A stretch of 64,000 nucleotides of DNA from Bacteroidota bacterium (GTDB taxonomy: Bacteria > Bacteroidota > Bacteroidia > Palsa-948). Positions 8,860 through 16,499 of this stretch are shown one piece after another. The stretch's first letter is position 1. The number at the start of each line of letters is the position of its first letter. Location: assembly GCA_003164895.1 (NCBI GenBank), contig PLUL01000010.1, positions 1 to 64,000 of the forward strand, written 5' to 3'. Below the pieces are notes generated by a model that was not told the DNA's origin, made no database searches, and saw nothing but the letters and a program-made list of their open reading frames with translations. The translations under genes were made by a program, and so were the position numbers.

Positions 8860-8875
8860 TAACCGTATATGGTTA
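8860..8875. promoter_or_regulatory. Imperfect palindrome, candidate XRE operator
   Basis: TAACC and GGTTA flank a GTATAT core, giving a 16-base dyad with one mismatched pair. It lies 38 bases before the XRE start and just before the -7 element at 8882, so binding could repress both divergent genes. Confidence 0.4.
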
Positions 8876-8881
8876 GTTTAT

Positions 8882-8889
8882 TATATTTG
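8882..8889 (+). promoter_or_regulatory. -7 element of the collagen-like lipoprotein gene
   Basis: TATATTTG fully matches TAnnTTTG and lies 37 bases before the ATG at 8926. No clear TTG sits at the usual spacing; the dyad at 8860-8875 occupies that place. Confidence 0.5.
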
Positions 8890-8925
8890 TATATTAAAAA
8901 TTTCAATAATTAAAATCCAACCAAA

Positions 8926-9414
8926 ATGAAAAAAACAATTCTACTCATGGTTACAATGATTGCAGCAATCACTTTTAACGGATGTAAAAAAGGCGATACA
9001 GGTCCAGCAGGAACTGCTGGAACAAATGGTGTTGCAAACATTTCAAATTCAGTTGTTACAGTTTATCCTGCGGATTGGCAAAACATTGGCACAGGTTATT
9101 GGGGAGTTGGAATTAATAATTCCAATATTGTGTCAGCTACAAACGATGCCGTTTTTGGTTATATGCAACTTCCAACTTCTTCCGTAACTGCTTTTATAGC
9201 ATTACCCACGAGTAATATGCTTGCTGGTGGCGACCAAGTTCTTTACTCGTATTCAGCAGGTAAATTTCAATTGTATTATCAATATGCTACTGCACCAACA
9301 ACATCTATTCAAATAAAAATGGTTGTCATTCCACCTGCTGGACGTTTAGCAAATCCCAATGTAAATTATAAAAATTACGAAGAAGTAAAAAAGGTATTTA
9401 ATCTGAAAGATTAA
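8926..9414 (+). CDS. Small lipoprotein with collagen-like GXY stretch
   Basis: This 162-residue lipoprotein has a lipobox ending at Cys20 (AITFNGC). A short collagen-like Gly-X-Y stretch follows (GDTGPAGTAGTNG, residues 23-35), then a beta-rich domain of unknown function. The last 25 residues (GRLANPNVNYKNY, then EEVKKVFNLKD) are nearly the same as the end of the lipoprotein at 39401-39940, so the two are paralogues that differ most in the middle. It would be anchored in the outer membrane or exposed at the surface. A terminator hairpin follows at 9434-9464. Confidence 0.8.
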   Translation: MKKTILLMVTMIAAITFNGCKKGDTGPAGTAGTNGVANISNSVVTVYPADWQNIGTGYWGVGINNSNIVSATNDAVFGYMQLPTSSVTAFIALPTSNMLAGGDQVLYSYSAGKFQLYYQYATAPTTSIQIKMVVIPPAGRLANPNVNYKNYEEVKKVFNLKD

Positions 9415-9433
9415 TTTTCCGCCTAAACTTTTT

Positions 9434-9470
9434 AAATAGTCCTGAACTTTGTTTGGGACTATTTTATTTA
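9434..9470 (+). terminator. Terminator of the collagen-like lipoprotein gene
   Basis: AAATAGTCC (9434-9442) and GGACTATTT (9456-9464) form a 9-bp stem with a 13-base loop, followed by TTATTTA. The stem ends right where the gene remnant begins (9468). Confidence 0.65.
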
Positions 9471-9536
9471 AAAGAAAGCTCTCACCTGCGCATTTCATGT
9501 ATGAATGGTTTTTATTCCGGGAGATTGCATTTCGCC
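9468..9536 (-). pseudogene. Remnant copy of the 3' end of the 10183-13740 gene
   Basis: Read leftward in frame, 9468-9536 gives QSPGIKTIHT, stop, NAQVRAFF, stop. The real gene ends QSPGIKTIHTGNAQVRAFF with its stop at 10183. The first 63 bases align without gaps with 9 substitutions (about 86% identity), and the final stop codon is kept. A Gly codon (GGA) has become TGA in the remnant. The match fades beyond about 9536. Remnant and intact 3' end bracket the DUF433/DUF5615 pair as direct repeats. Confidence 0.85.
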
Positions 9537-9554
9537 TTACTTTTTGTATCTTTG
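9525..9554 (+). promoter_or_regulatory. Promoter of the DUF433/DUF5615 pair
   Basis: TTG at 9525-9527, a 19-base spacer and TATCTTTG at 9547-9554 match the Bacteroidota consensus well. The ATG is 40 bases downstream. The TTG element lies inside the remnant of the duplicated gene end. Confidence 0.65.
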
Positions 9555-9593
9555 CATTGCATAGATGAATATAATCTTTTGTAAAAACTAAAC

Positions 9594-9827
9594 ATGGAAT
9601 CACTACTAAGCAGAATAACAACTACTCCCGACATTTGTCACGGGAAACCCACTATACGCGGGTTGCGCTATCCTGTTGAAAATATGCTCGAACTACTTGC
9701 GTCGGGGATGACGATAGAAGAACTCCTGAAAGATTATCCTGACCTTCAGCGCGAGGATTTTCTTGCGTGTCTTGAATACGCTTCAAAACTTGCTCACCTG
9801 CAAAGCATTTATAAACTTAACTCGTGA
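9594..9827 (+). CDS. DUF433 antitoxin
   Basis: This 77-residue protein is a DUF433 (VapB45-like) domain. The motif HGKPTIRGLRYPVENMLELL, then GMTIEELLKDYPDLQREDFLACLEYA, is the typical DUF433 winged-helix pattern. In known pairs it neutralises, and often represses, the neighbouring PIN-like toxin. The downstream gene begins with a GTG that overlaps this stop by 4 bases, so the two are translationally coupled. The pair has its own promoter and lies between a gene remnant and the intact gene it came from, which points to acquisition as a unit. Confidence 0.88.
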   Translation: MESLLSRITTTPDICHGKPTIRGLRYPVENMLELLASGMTIEELLKDYPDLQREDFLACLEYASKLAHLQSIYKLNS

Positions 9828-10177
9828 AATTTATTGTTGATGCACAACTTCCGCGTCAACTTTCCGTCTTTCTCCTTCGGAAAGGACATGATTCTATTCA
9901 TACGCTTGATTTGCCCAAGCAAAACGCAACAGATGACAATAGTATTAATGCCATTGCAGATTCAGAAGGCAGAATTGTGATAACTAAAGATGGTGATTTT
10001 GTTGCAAGCCATTTAATCGCTGCAAAGCCAAAACAATTACTCTTTGTCAGTACTGGTAATATTTCTAATTCCGAATTGCTGAAAAATTTTGAAATTCATC
10101 TTGATAAAATCTGCAATTTTTTTGAAACACATTCTTTTATTGAGATTACAAAAGATATAATTATTACTCGCAAATAA
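9824..10177 (+). CDS. DUF5615 PIN-like toxin
   Basis: This 117-residue protein is a DUF5615 (VapC45/Mut7-C-like) PIN-type domain, thought to be an RNase. It starts IVDAQLP (Asp6), has a central DD pair at 37-38 and VITKDGDF (Asp56, Asp58), which together are the acidic residues expected to bind metal. The start is GTG, overlapping the DUF433 stop by 4 bases. The reading frame is intact with no key residue missing, so the toxin is probably active. It is convergent with the large outer-membrane protein gene; the stops are only 5 bases apart. The RNA target is unknown. Confidence 0.86.
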   Translation: MKFIVDAQLPRQLSVFLLRKGHDSIHTLDLPKQNATDDNSINAIADSEGRIVITKDGDFVASHLIAAKPKQLLFVSTGNISNSELLKNFEIHLDKICNFFETHSFIEITKDIIITRK

Positions 10178-10182
10178 TTATT

Positions 10183-13100
10183 TTAAAAAAACGCCCTCAC
10201 CTGTGCATTTCCTGTATGAATCGTTTTTATTCCTGGCGATTGCCTTCCATCGTAAGATAAAGTAAGCTGGATATTGTTGGCAAGCGTTCGGCTGTAGCCA
10301 ACGCTCCATGTGTAATTATTTCCGGTTTTCAATCCATCCAGCATTTGAAACGCAAGCGGAGAGTTTTCTGCATCGTTGTATTCCACTTGAATGAAATTCG
10401 CTTTCACAATCAAACTTCCTTTATTCAGCGCGTTGTATTTTAATTCACCTCCAAAATTTTGCGCAGTGGATTTTGCCTGAGGATTTGGTTCTACTATAAT
10501 TAAATTCTGCTTTTGAGAATATTTATAAGTTACGCTGATGCGAAACGCTGAGCTTGGCTGAAAACTTAATTTTGGTTCGGTTTCATAATACAAAATGTAA
10601 TAATTATTGGCGATAAAAAATTTGGAAGTGCTCTGATTGATTCCTTCTTTGGATGCATCCTGAATTGACCAATGCCTGTTCAGATTCCATCGCACATTTA
10701 ATGCACCGAATGTGTTTTCGCGCGTGGAAGTATCGTTCTCCAGCAACGTTTTGTTGCGCACATCCTGATACGAAAAATCCATTCCGAAAATCGGGTCGGT
10801 TTGATTGAAATAAATTGTGTTGCGAAAAGATGAATTCAATGTTACGAGCGAATTATCTTTCGTGTCATCCAGAAAAGGATTATACGCTGTGCTCAAATCG
10901 CCATTCGTTGTTTTGCGGTCGGTTCGGTAAGCAGTTTGATTTGAAAAACGTGAAATGATTTTTCTAATTCCTTTTTTTGTATTCCATTTCGCTGCAGGTT
11001 TTATCGTTAACACTTCGCTGAACTGATTTGTATAGGTGGCAATATAATTATCGGTGGGAATCCAAACTTTTATATAATTCGCTTCGTTCGGGTAAGGAGA
11101 AATCTCAAACTCATTCAGTTGTTTGATTCCGTCTCCATTATAATCTACCCAAATATAAACTCCCTGACCCGGAGCCACTTCAAGAAAAATAAATTCTTTT
11201 TTCACTTCCAGCCCTGAACCTACTTCATAAAAAGCATTGGAAGAAATAAAACCTTTCAGCAAAGAAAAATTATATTCTGTTCTCCCGACAACAGTGTTCT
11301 CGGGTTTTTGCGTGGTCATGTTTGTATCAATAATTGTAAGCCGGCGATAACTTCCCGTGATGCGGAACTGACTGTTGCGATTGTGCAAAAGCTCCACTCC
11401 TCCGCCAACACTTTGTGAGTATGTTGCTTTACGCACTTGAGAATTTTTATCGGCGTAATCCGTTCGCTGTTTGTAATCGATGGTGTATTTATTTTTTGAT
11501 GAATCCTGATATTCGGCATACGGTTCCCATTCGAGAAACTTATAACTTCCCGTCATCAGAGAATCTATGGTTCTTGACCTCAAAAAATTTTGTTCCTGCT
11601 GTTCACGAATTCCAATAGTGAATCGGTTTATTTTTTCTGAAAGAGATGCGGTGCTTCTCAAAAAATTTGTTGCGTCAATGGTACTTTTCGAATCAAGATA
11701 ACTTCCGTCCATTGTAAAATGCAATCCTTTGTATCCGAGATTTGTATGCAACGCATTTTTCATTCCGTTATAAGAATCTCCACCAAGCAACGCTTTGTAA
11801 TCGTAGCCGATAATATTTTGTTTATTCGCAACGCTTACATTTCCGCCAATAATATTTTGGTCGAAGGTAAGAGGTGCCGTCCCTAAATTCCAGTCGCGTT
11901 CAAATTCCACCGGACGAAAACGCTCAATTGCCGAAAAGTTTTTCTGAACATATTCATAATTAATATTTGTCAAAAGTTTCCACGCTTTTGCCTGTTCCTC
12001 TTTTATGCAGATTGAATCATCCTCAAAATAAGAATGGGGTTTAGAAAGTAAAATACCATTATCAAAATTAAGTTTGCCTGCATATCCAACATCACCCGAT
12101 TTTCCAATGGTCGAAAAAGTATTGACATCATTATTGCTCACCGCACCTTCAACCGAAAGCTTTGAATGTTTCGACAGAATAAAATCAGCTCCGGCACTTA
12201 CCATTTGTTTTTTCTTTGGCGCGGCGAGAAGAATTACCGGTTCATACGAACCTTTTAGCTGATTGGTGATTGAGTCAGGACGAATCCATTGATATACTTG
12301 CCCGTTTGCAGCAGATTGAATCGGCATATAATTTCCTTTGTTGATTCCCACATAAGAAAAACTCAAACGAAAATGTGCTTTGGTGCTGTCAGTAGAATAA
12401 ATATAAATGATATGATTGAGGGTATCTTTTTTTCGATATAAAACTTCGGTGTTGTTAAACGGAATACTGTCGCCTGTTGGCCACACAGCTTTTTGCACGC
12501 TATCACCAACGCTTCCCAATAATTGTTTTTGCGGGTCGGTGAGTGATTGCTGAAGCGGTTTGTTTTTGTTGTCTTCTTCCGAATAAATATTGATTCGCGC
12601 TTTGATGCCTTTGTCTTCATATTCCGTTCCGGCATGAATCAGTGAGCGGGAATAATTTTGTGCCGAATATTGAAATTCCGCCACAATGCGCATATCCGAA
12701 GTAATAAGATTTTGCGGAGTGAAAGTGATTTCAGAAGTATTATAATTAATTACATAATCATTGCCCTGTCCGCGCACAAGCAGTTTCCCATTCAGATAAA
12801 TTGCCTCGGTTCCTGAAAGCACAACGATAAATTGTTCATTCTCCGCTCCTCGCAAAATGTATGGTCCCTGATTTTTTTCCTGAACCGTACCGTTGAAAGT
12901 GTTTCCGTTGGAACTTTCCAGCGAAACATTCCGGGAAAATTTTCCTTTTGAAATTCCAACGCTTGCGGTAGTTGTAAGTTTTTCATGATTAGCATTTGTA
13001 ACTTCGGTCAAAAAACCAAGTCCTTGAATTTTTTTATTGAAGTTCATGAAATACCCGTTCGGTTTTCCCAATTGCATATCTCCGGCGGTAACAGTTGTCT

Positions 13101-13740
13101 TTCCGAACTTGGGCAAATCTCTTATCGTAAACTGAATAAATATTTTATCAAATTCCTGAAGCTGTTGAGTAGTTCCTTCGGGTTGAATGGGAACATTTTG
13201 GTCAGTGGCAACCATTTTGATGTCAATATTATCGCTGAGTTTTCCCGCCAGTTGTAAATTCAAATTCGAGTTGAGAACTACGCTCTGATTATTTCCGAAA
13301 GAAAGTCCGCGAGATAAGCTGCCGCTTTTTGTCAACCCTTCTGTTTTGAAAAAATCAATGTCTTTTGATTTATCGTAGGAATAAGCGTAAACATTTCCAA
13401 CTTGATTGTTCTGAATTTTGTTTACATCTTTATGCTGATATTTTTGGGAGAAGAAATAAGGAAAAACTTTATAAGAGATGCTGATTATATCAATTGAATT
13501 GTCTTGCCGAATGAACAGCGCATTTACATAATCCATTTTGTAAGAAGTAGAATCGAGGTTTGAGCCGTTTGCCCTTTTTACCGAGATAGTTCCCGGAATA
13601 ATACTGAGCGTATCCAATTTTATACTGTCTTTGTCAATACTGATTTTTTTTGTACGAATATTGGATTGAGCAAAAGAATAGCAAGAAGCAAGAAGCAAGA
13701 AGCAAGAAGCAAGAATTTTAAATTCGTAATTCGTCTTCAT
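10183..13740 (-). CDS. Large outer-membrane beta-barrel-like protein, SprA-like motifs (tentative)
   Basis: This 1185-residue protein has an N-terminal signal peptide and then mostly amphipathic beta strands to a C-terminal Phe-Phe, as in outer-membrane barrels. Around residues 130-260 a conserved-looking block (GSLSRGLSFGNNQ, LNLQLAGKLSDNI, VTAGDMQLGKP) recalls the SprA family of the type IX translocon, but it is half the length of SprA, so I do not give a symbol. The signal peptide core is encoded by five copies of a 7-base repeat that also create lipobox-like LASC motifs at Cys13 and Cys20; a cut after FAQ near residue 25 is also possible. A 13-base direct repeat straddles the start codon. 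A mutated copy of its last 23 codons lies at 9468-9536. Confidence 0.72.
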   Translation of the reverse strand: MKTNYEFKILASCFLLLASCYSFAQSNIRTKKISIDKDSIKLDTLSIIPGTISVKRANGSNLDSTSYKMDYVNALFIRQDNSIDIISISYKVFPYFFSQKYQHKDVNKIQNNQVGNVYAYSYDKSKDIDFFKTEGLTKSGSLSRGLSFGNNQSVVLNSNLNLQLAGKLSDNIDIKMVATDQNVPIQPEGTTQQLQEFDKIFIQFTIRDLPKFGKTTVTAGDMQLGKPNGYFMNFNKKIQGLGFLTEVTNANHEKLTTTASVGISKGKFSRNVSLESSNGNTFNGTVQEKNQGPYILRGAENEQFIVVLSGTEAIYLNGKLLVRGQGNDYVINYNTSEITFTPQNLITSDMRIVAEFQYSAQNYSRSLIHAGTEYEDKGIKARINIYSEEDNKNKPLQQSLTDPQKQLLGSVGDSVQKAVWPTGDSIPFNNTEVLYRKKDTLNHIIYIYSTDSTKAHFRLSFSYVGINKGNYMPIQSAANGQVYQWIRPDSITNQLKGSYEPVILLAAPKKKQMVSAGADFILSKHSKLSVEGAVSNNDVNTFSTIGKSGDVGYAGKLNFDNGILLSKPHSYFEDDSICIKEEQAKAWKLLTNINYEYVQKNFSAIERFRPVEFERDWNLGTAPLTFDQNIIGGNVSVANKQNIIGYDYKALLGGDSYNGMKNALHTNLGYKGLHFTMDGSYLDSKSTIDATNFLRSTASLSEKINRFTIGIREQQEQNFLRSRTIDSLMTGSYKFLEWEPYAEYQDSSKNKYTIDYKQRTDYADKNSQVRKATYSQSVGGGVELLHNRNSQFRITGSYRRLTIIDTNMTTQKPENTVVGRTEYNFSLLKGFISSNAFYEVGSGLEVKKEFIFLEVAPGQGVYIWVDYNGDGIKQLNEFEISPYPNEANYIKVWIPTDNYIATYTNQFSEVLTIKPAAKWNTKKGIRKIISRFSNQTAYRTDRKTTNGDLSTAYNPFLDDTKDNSLVTLNSSFRNTIYFNQTDPIFGMDFSYQDVRNKTLLENDTSTRENTFGALNVRWNLNRHWSIQDASKEGINQSTSKFFIANNYYILYYETEPKLSFQPSSAFRISVTYKYSQKQNLIIVEPNPQAKSTAQNFGGELKYNALNKGSLIVKANFIQVEYNDAENSPLAFQMLDGLKTGNNYTWSVGYSRTLANNIQLTLSYDGRQSPGIKTIHTGNAQVRAFF
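13681..13715 (-). repeat. 7-base tandem repeat (GCAAGAA x5) in a signal peptide region
   Basis: Five perfect copies of GCAAGAA (TTCTTGC on the coding strand) encode residues 9-20 of the outer-membrane protein (ILASCFLLLASC). Three units restore the frame and repeat LASCFLL. A gain or loss of one or two units would abolish translation of the gene. Confidence 0.95.
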
Positions 13741-13751
13741 TCGTAATTCGT
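13722..13751 (-). repeat. 13-base direct repeat around a start codon
   Basis: ATTCGTAATTCGT occurs at 13722-13734 and 13739-13751, separated by 4 bases. Each copy is itself made of a 7-base unit (ATTCGTA). The start codon at 13738-13740 lies at the seam, with one copy just inside the gene and one just upstream. Confidence 0.9.
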
Positions 13752-13797
13752 AGAATTGACAAAGTTGCGCAATTCGTTTCAGATAACGTGCAATTAC

Positions 13798-13805
13798 TAA
13801 ATTTG
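13798..13805 (+). promoter_or_regulatory. Possible -7 element of exonuclease III gene
   Basis: TAAATTTG fits TAnnTTTG and ends 6 bases before the ATG at 13812. If real, the mRNA would have almost no leader. No TTG at the right spacing is seen, so this is weak. Confidence 0.3.
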
Positions 13806-13811
13806 TTTCCT

Positions 13812-14579
13812 ATGGCAAAGATAGTTTCTTACAATGTTAATGGAATTCGTTCGGCAATCAGCAAAGGATTGCTGGATTGGTTAAAGAAAACCGATGCTGA
13901 TATTGTGTGTCTGCAAGAAATAAAAGCTAATCCTGAACAATTAGATAAAGAAGTTCACGATAAACTTCATGAATTTACTTATTGGTATCCTGCTCAAAAA
14001 AAGGGATACAGCGGTGTTGCAATATTTTCAAAGAAAAAACCAGACCATGTTGAATACGGATGTGGAATAAAAAAATATGATGATGAAGGAAGAATTCTTC
14101 GTGCTGATTTTGGCGATGTTTCCGTGATGAGCGTTTATTTTCCATCTGGCACAATGGGCGATGTACGCCAGGATTTCAAATTTGACTTTTTAGATGATTT
14201 TCAAACATACATTAACAATCTGAAAAAGAAAAGAACTAAACTTATTATTTGCGGTGACCTGAATATTTGCCATAAACCAATTGATATTCATAATCCGGTT
14301 TCAAATGCAAATTCATCCGGTTTTCTTCCCGAAGAACGCGAATGGATTGACCAATTCCTGAAAAGCGGATTTATAGATACTTTTCGATATTTTAATCAGG
14401 AGCCGCACAACTACACTTGGTGGAGTTTCAGGGCTAATTCAAGAGCAAAAAATCTTGGATGGAGAATTGATTATACGGTTGTCAGCTCAACTCTTGAAAA
14501 GCAATTAAAGCGTTCAATAATCCTTCCTGAAGCCAAACATTCCGACCACTGCCCGGTTATGGTTGAAGTGGACATGTAA
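13812..14579 (+). CDS. xth: Exodeoxyribonuclease III
   Basis: This 255-residue protein is an AP endonuclease/3'-5' exonuclease of the exonuclease III family, acting in base excision repair at abasic sites. Family motifs are complete: SYNVNGIRSA at the start, LQEIKA (catalytic Glu), YSGVAIFSKK, GDLNICH (Asp/Asn pair), WRIDYTVVS and the final SDHCPV (Asp-His). I take the ATG at 13812 (MAKIVSYN), because family members begin just before this strand; an earlier in-frame ATG at 13788 adds eight unlikely residues. Length is normal for the family. It stands alone, divergent from the large outer-membrane protein gene. Confidence 0.93.
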   Translation: MAKIVSYNVNGIRSAISKGLLDWLKKTDADIVCLQEIKANPEQLDKEVHDKLHEFTYWYPAQKKGYSGVAIFSKKKPDHVEYGCGIKKYDDEGRILRADFGDVSVMSVYFPSGTMGDVRQDFKFDFLDDFQTYINNLKKKRTKLIICGDLNICHKPIDIHNPVSNANSSGFLPEEREWIDQFLKSGFIDTFRYFNQEPHNYTWWSFRANSRAKNLGWRIDYTVVSSTLEKQLKRSIILPEAKHSDHCPVMVEVDM

Positions 14580-14630
14580 TTAATTTTAATTTGACCTTAC
14601 CAAAATGTACCTTCTATATAAATTAAAATA

Positions 14631-14638
14631 TATATTTG
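14631..14638 (+). promoter_or_regulatory. -7 element of the peptide-binding lipoprotein gene
   Basis: TATATTTG matches the consensus fully and lies 51 bases before the ATG at 14690. A small perfect stem (CTGAC-ATTA-GTCAG) begins just after it. No TTG is seen at the usual spacing. Confidence 0.45.
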
Positions 14639-14689
14639 CATTCTGACATTAGTCAGGGTTATTACTATTACATTAAGTATATAAACACT

Positions 14690-16438
14690 ATGAAAAAATT
14701 CATTTTACCTTTCGTTGCATTAGCACTCATTTATTCCTGTGGGCAGGAAGTTGTTACTGAGGGCGGGCTTAAAAAACTTAATGGTGGAAAATATGGCGGA
14801 GGAATTTTACGCCTGAATTCAGTAGAGGATTTCCGAAATCTTTATCCGCTTGATATCACAGAAGAAGGTTCCAAGTTCATCGCCACCCAAATGTATGAAG
14901 GGTTGGTTAAATTATCTCAGGCAGATTTGTCGGTTATTCCAGCACTTGCCGAAAGTTGGCAAAGCAATGCAGATGCTACCGTTTGGACATTTCATATTCG
15001 CAAAGGTGTAAAATTTCATAATGACGAATGTTTTGGTGGCAAGGGGAGAGAAATCACTGCAAAAGATTTCAAATGGTGTTTTGACAATTTATGTGCTGCA
15101 AGTGCACATAATCAGGCGTTCTCTCTTACGTTTAAAGATAGGGTAAAAGGAGCCAACGAATATTATCAGTCCACAAAAGATAAAAAATCAATTGCAGGCG
15201 GAGTAAGTGGAGTAAAAGTAGTGGATGATAACACGTTGGAAATTTCTCTCGAAAATTCTTTTGCCGGTTTTTTAAATATTCTTGCCATGCCGGGTTGTTT
15301 TCTTTTTCCAAAAGAAGCTTTTGATAAATATGGTGAAGACGGAATGCGCATTAAAGCAATAGGAACAGGTCCTTTTATTTTGAAAACGATTAAAGAAGGC
15401 GAAGCAGTTATCATGGATAAAAATCCTGATTACTGGGCAAAAGATGCAGACGGAAATCAACTTCCCTATTTAGATGCCGTTCGCTATTCATTTATCAAAG
15501 AAAAGAAACAAGAATTTCTTGAGTTCAAAAAAGGAAATTTAGACATGTTGTATCGAATCCCAACCGAAAATATTGGTGATATACTTGGCGATCTTGATAA
15601 AGCGAAAGAAAATAAACCGTTTGAACTTCAAGTATCACCAGCACTGACCGTTTTTTATTATGGTTTTCTTCATCCAAAAGCACCGTTTGATGACAAACGC
15701 GTTTGTCTTGCTTTCAATCATGCTATTGACAGACAAAAAATTGTTGATTACACTCTAAAAGGAGAAGGAATTCCTGCCATTTACGGTATTGTTCCTCCGG
15801 CATCCAGTTTTGAAACGAAAGGATATAATTTCAAAGCACTTAAAGGATATACTTACGATCCTGATCTTGCGAAAAAACTTTTTTCTGAAGCAGGATTTCC
15901 AAACGGCAAAAATTTCCCACACATCGAACTTCAGATTAACAGCGGAGGCGGTGATAGAAATGTTCTTACTGCGCAAGTGATTCAGGGCATGTTGAAAGAA
16001 AACCTCAACATTGACATCAGCATTGCAACTCTTCCTTTCGCACAAAGTTTAGATAAAATTGAAAGCGGACAAACTCTTTTTTTCAAAAGCGGATGGGTTG
16101 CAGATTATCCGGATCCTGAAACTTTTTTAACACTTTTGTATAGTGCACACGTTCCAGCAAATCTTTCCGACCGTTCTTATGTAAATGCTATGAGATTTAA
16201 GAATGCAAAATTTGATTCGTTATTCACGCTTGCAATGAGAGAAGTAAATGATAAAAAGCGCTATGATCTTTACATGCAGGCAGACCAAGTTGCGATTAAT
16301 GAAGGTGCTATTATGCCCATCTTTTACGATGAAGTTTACCGGCTAATCCAAAAGAATGTGAAGCAATTTGATGTCAACGCAATGGAATACCGCGATCTAA
16401 CTCGTGTTTATTTTATTCCCGACCCAAAGAAAAAATAG
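14690..16438 (+). CDS. Peptide ABC transporter substrate-binding lipoprotein (SBP_bac_5)
   Basis: This 582-residue lipoprotein belongs to the extracellular solute-binding family 5 (DppA/OppA-like), which binds peptides or other solutes for an ABC importer. The lipobox ends at the Cys of LIYSCGQ; the ATG at 14690 puts this signal at the N-terminus, while the longer in-frame start at 14636 would bury it. Family signs are VWTFHIRKGVKFH near residue 100, TAKDFKWCFD, GTGPFIL near 230, YWAKD, DDKRVCLAFNHAIDRQ and the late GWVADYPDPETFL. No permease or ATPase genes are adjacent, so it is an orphan binding protein whose partners lie elsewhere. It is followed by a strong bidirectional-type terminator. 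Confidence 0.9.
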   Translation: MKKFILPFVALALIYSCGQEVVTEGGLKKLNGGKYGGGILRLNSVEDFRNLYPLDITEEGSKFIATQMYEGLVKLSQADLSVIPALAESWQSNADATVWTFHIRKGVKFHNDECFGGKGREITAKDFKWCFDNLCAASAHNQAFSLTFKDRVKGANEYYQSTKDKKSIAGGVSGVKVVDDNTLEISLENSFAGFLNILAMPGCFLFPKEAFDKYGEDGMRIKAIGTGPFILKTIKEGEAVIMDKNPDYWAKDADGNQLPYLDAVRYSFIKEKKQEFLEFKKGNLDMLYRIPTENIGDILGDLDKAKENKPFELQVSPALTVFYYGFLHPKAPFDDKRVCLAFNHAIDRQKIVDYTLKGEGIPAIYGIVPPASSFETKGYNFKALKGYTYDPDLAKKLFSEAGFPNGKNFPHIELQINSGGGDRNVLTAQVIQGMLKENLNIDISIATLPFAQSLDKIESGQTLFFKSGWVADYPDPETFLTLLYSAHVPANLSDRSYVNAMRFKNAKFDSLFTLAMREVNDKKRYDLYMQADQVAINEGAIMPIFYDEVYRLIQKNVKQFDVNAMEYRDLTRVYFIPDPKKK

Positions 16439-16450
16439 TAAAAGAAAAAG

Positions 16451-16486
16451 AGTAATCGGTTATCAATGGTAGCCGATTACTTTTTT
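16451..16486 (+). terminator. Terminator between convergent genes
   Basis: AGTAATCGG (16451-16459) pairs perfectly with CCGATTACT (16473-16481), with further pairing inside, and a run of T follows. It can serve the substrate-binding protein gene and, in reverse, the 16500-17231 gene. Confidence 0.8.
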
Positions 16487-16499
16487 CAATCATCAAATT

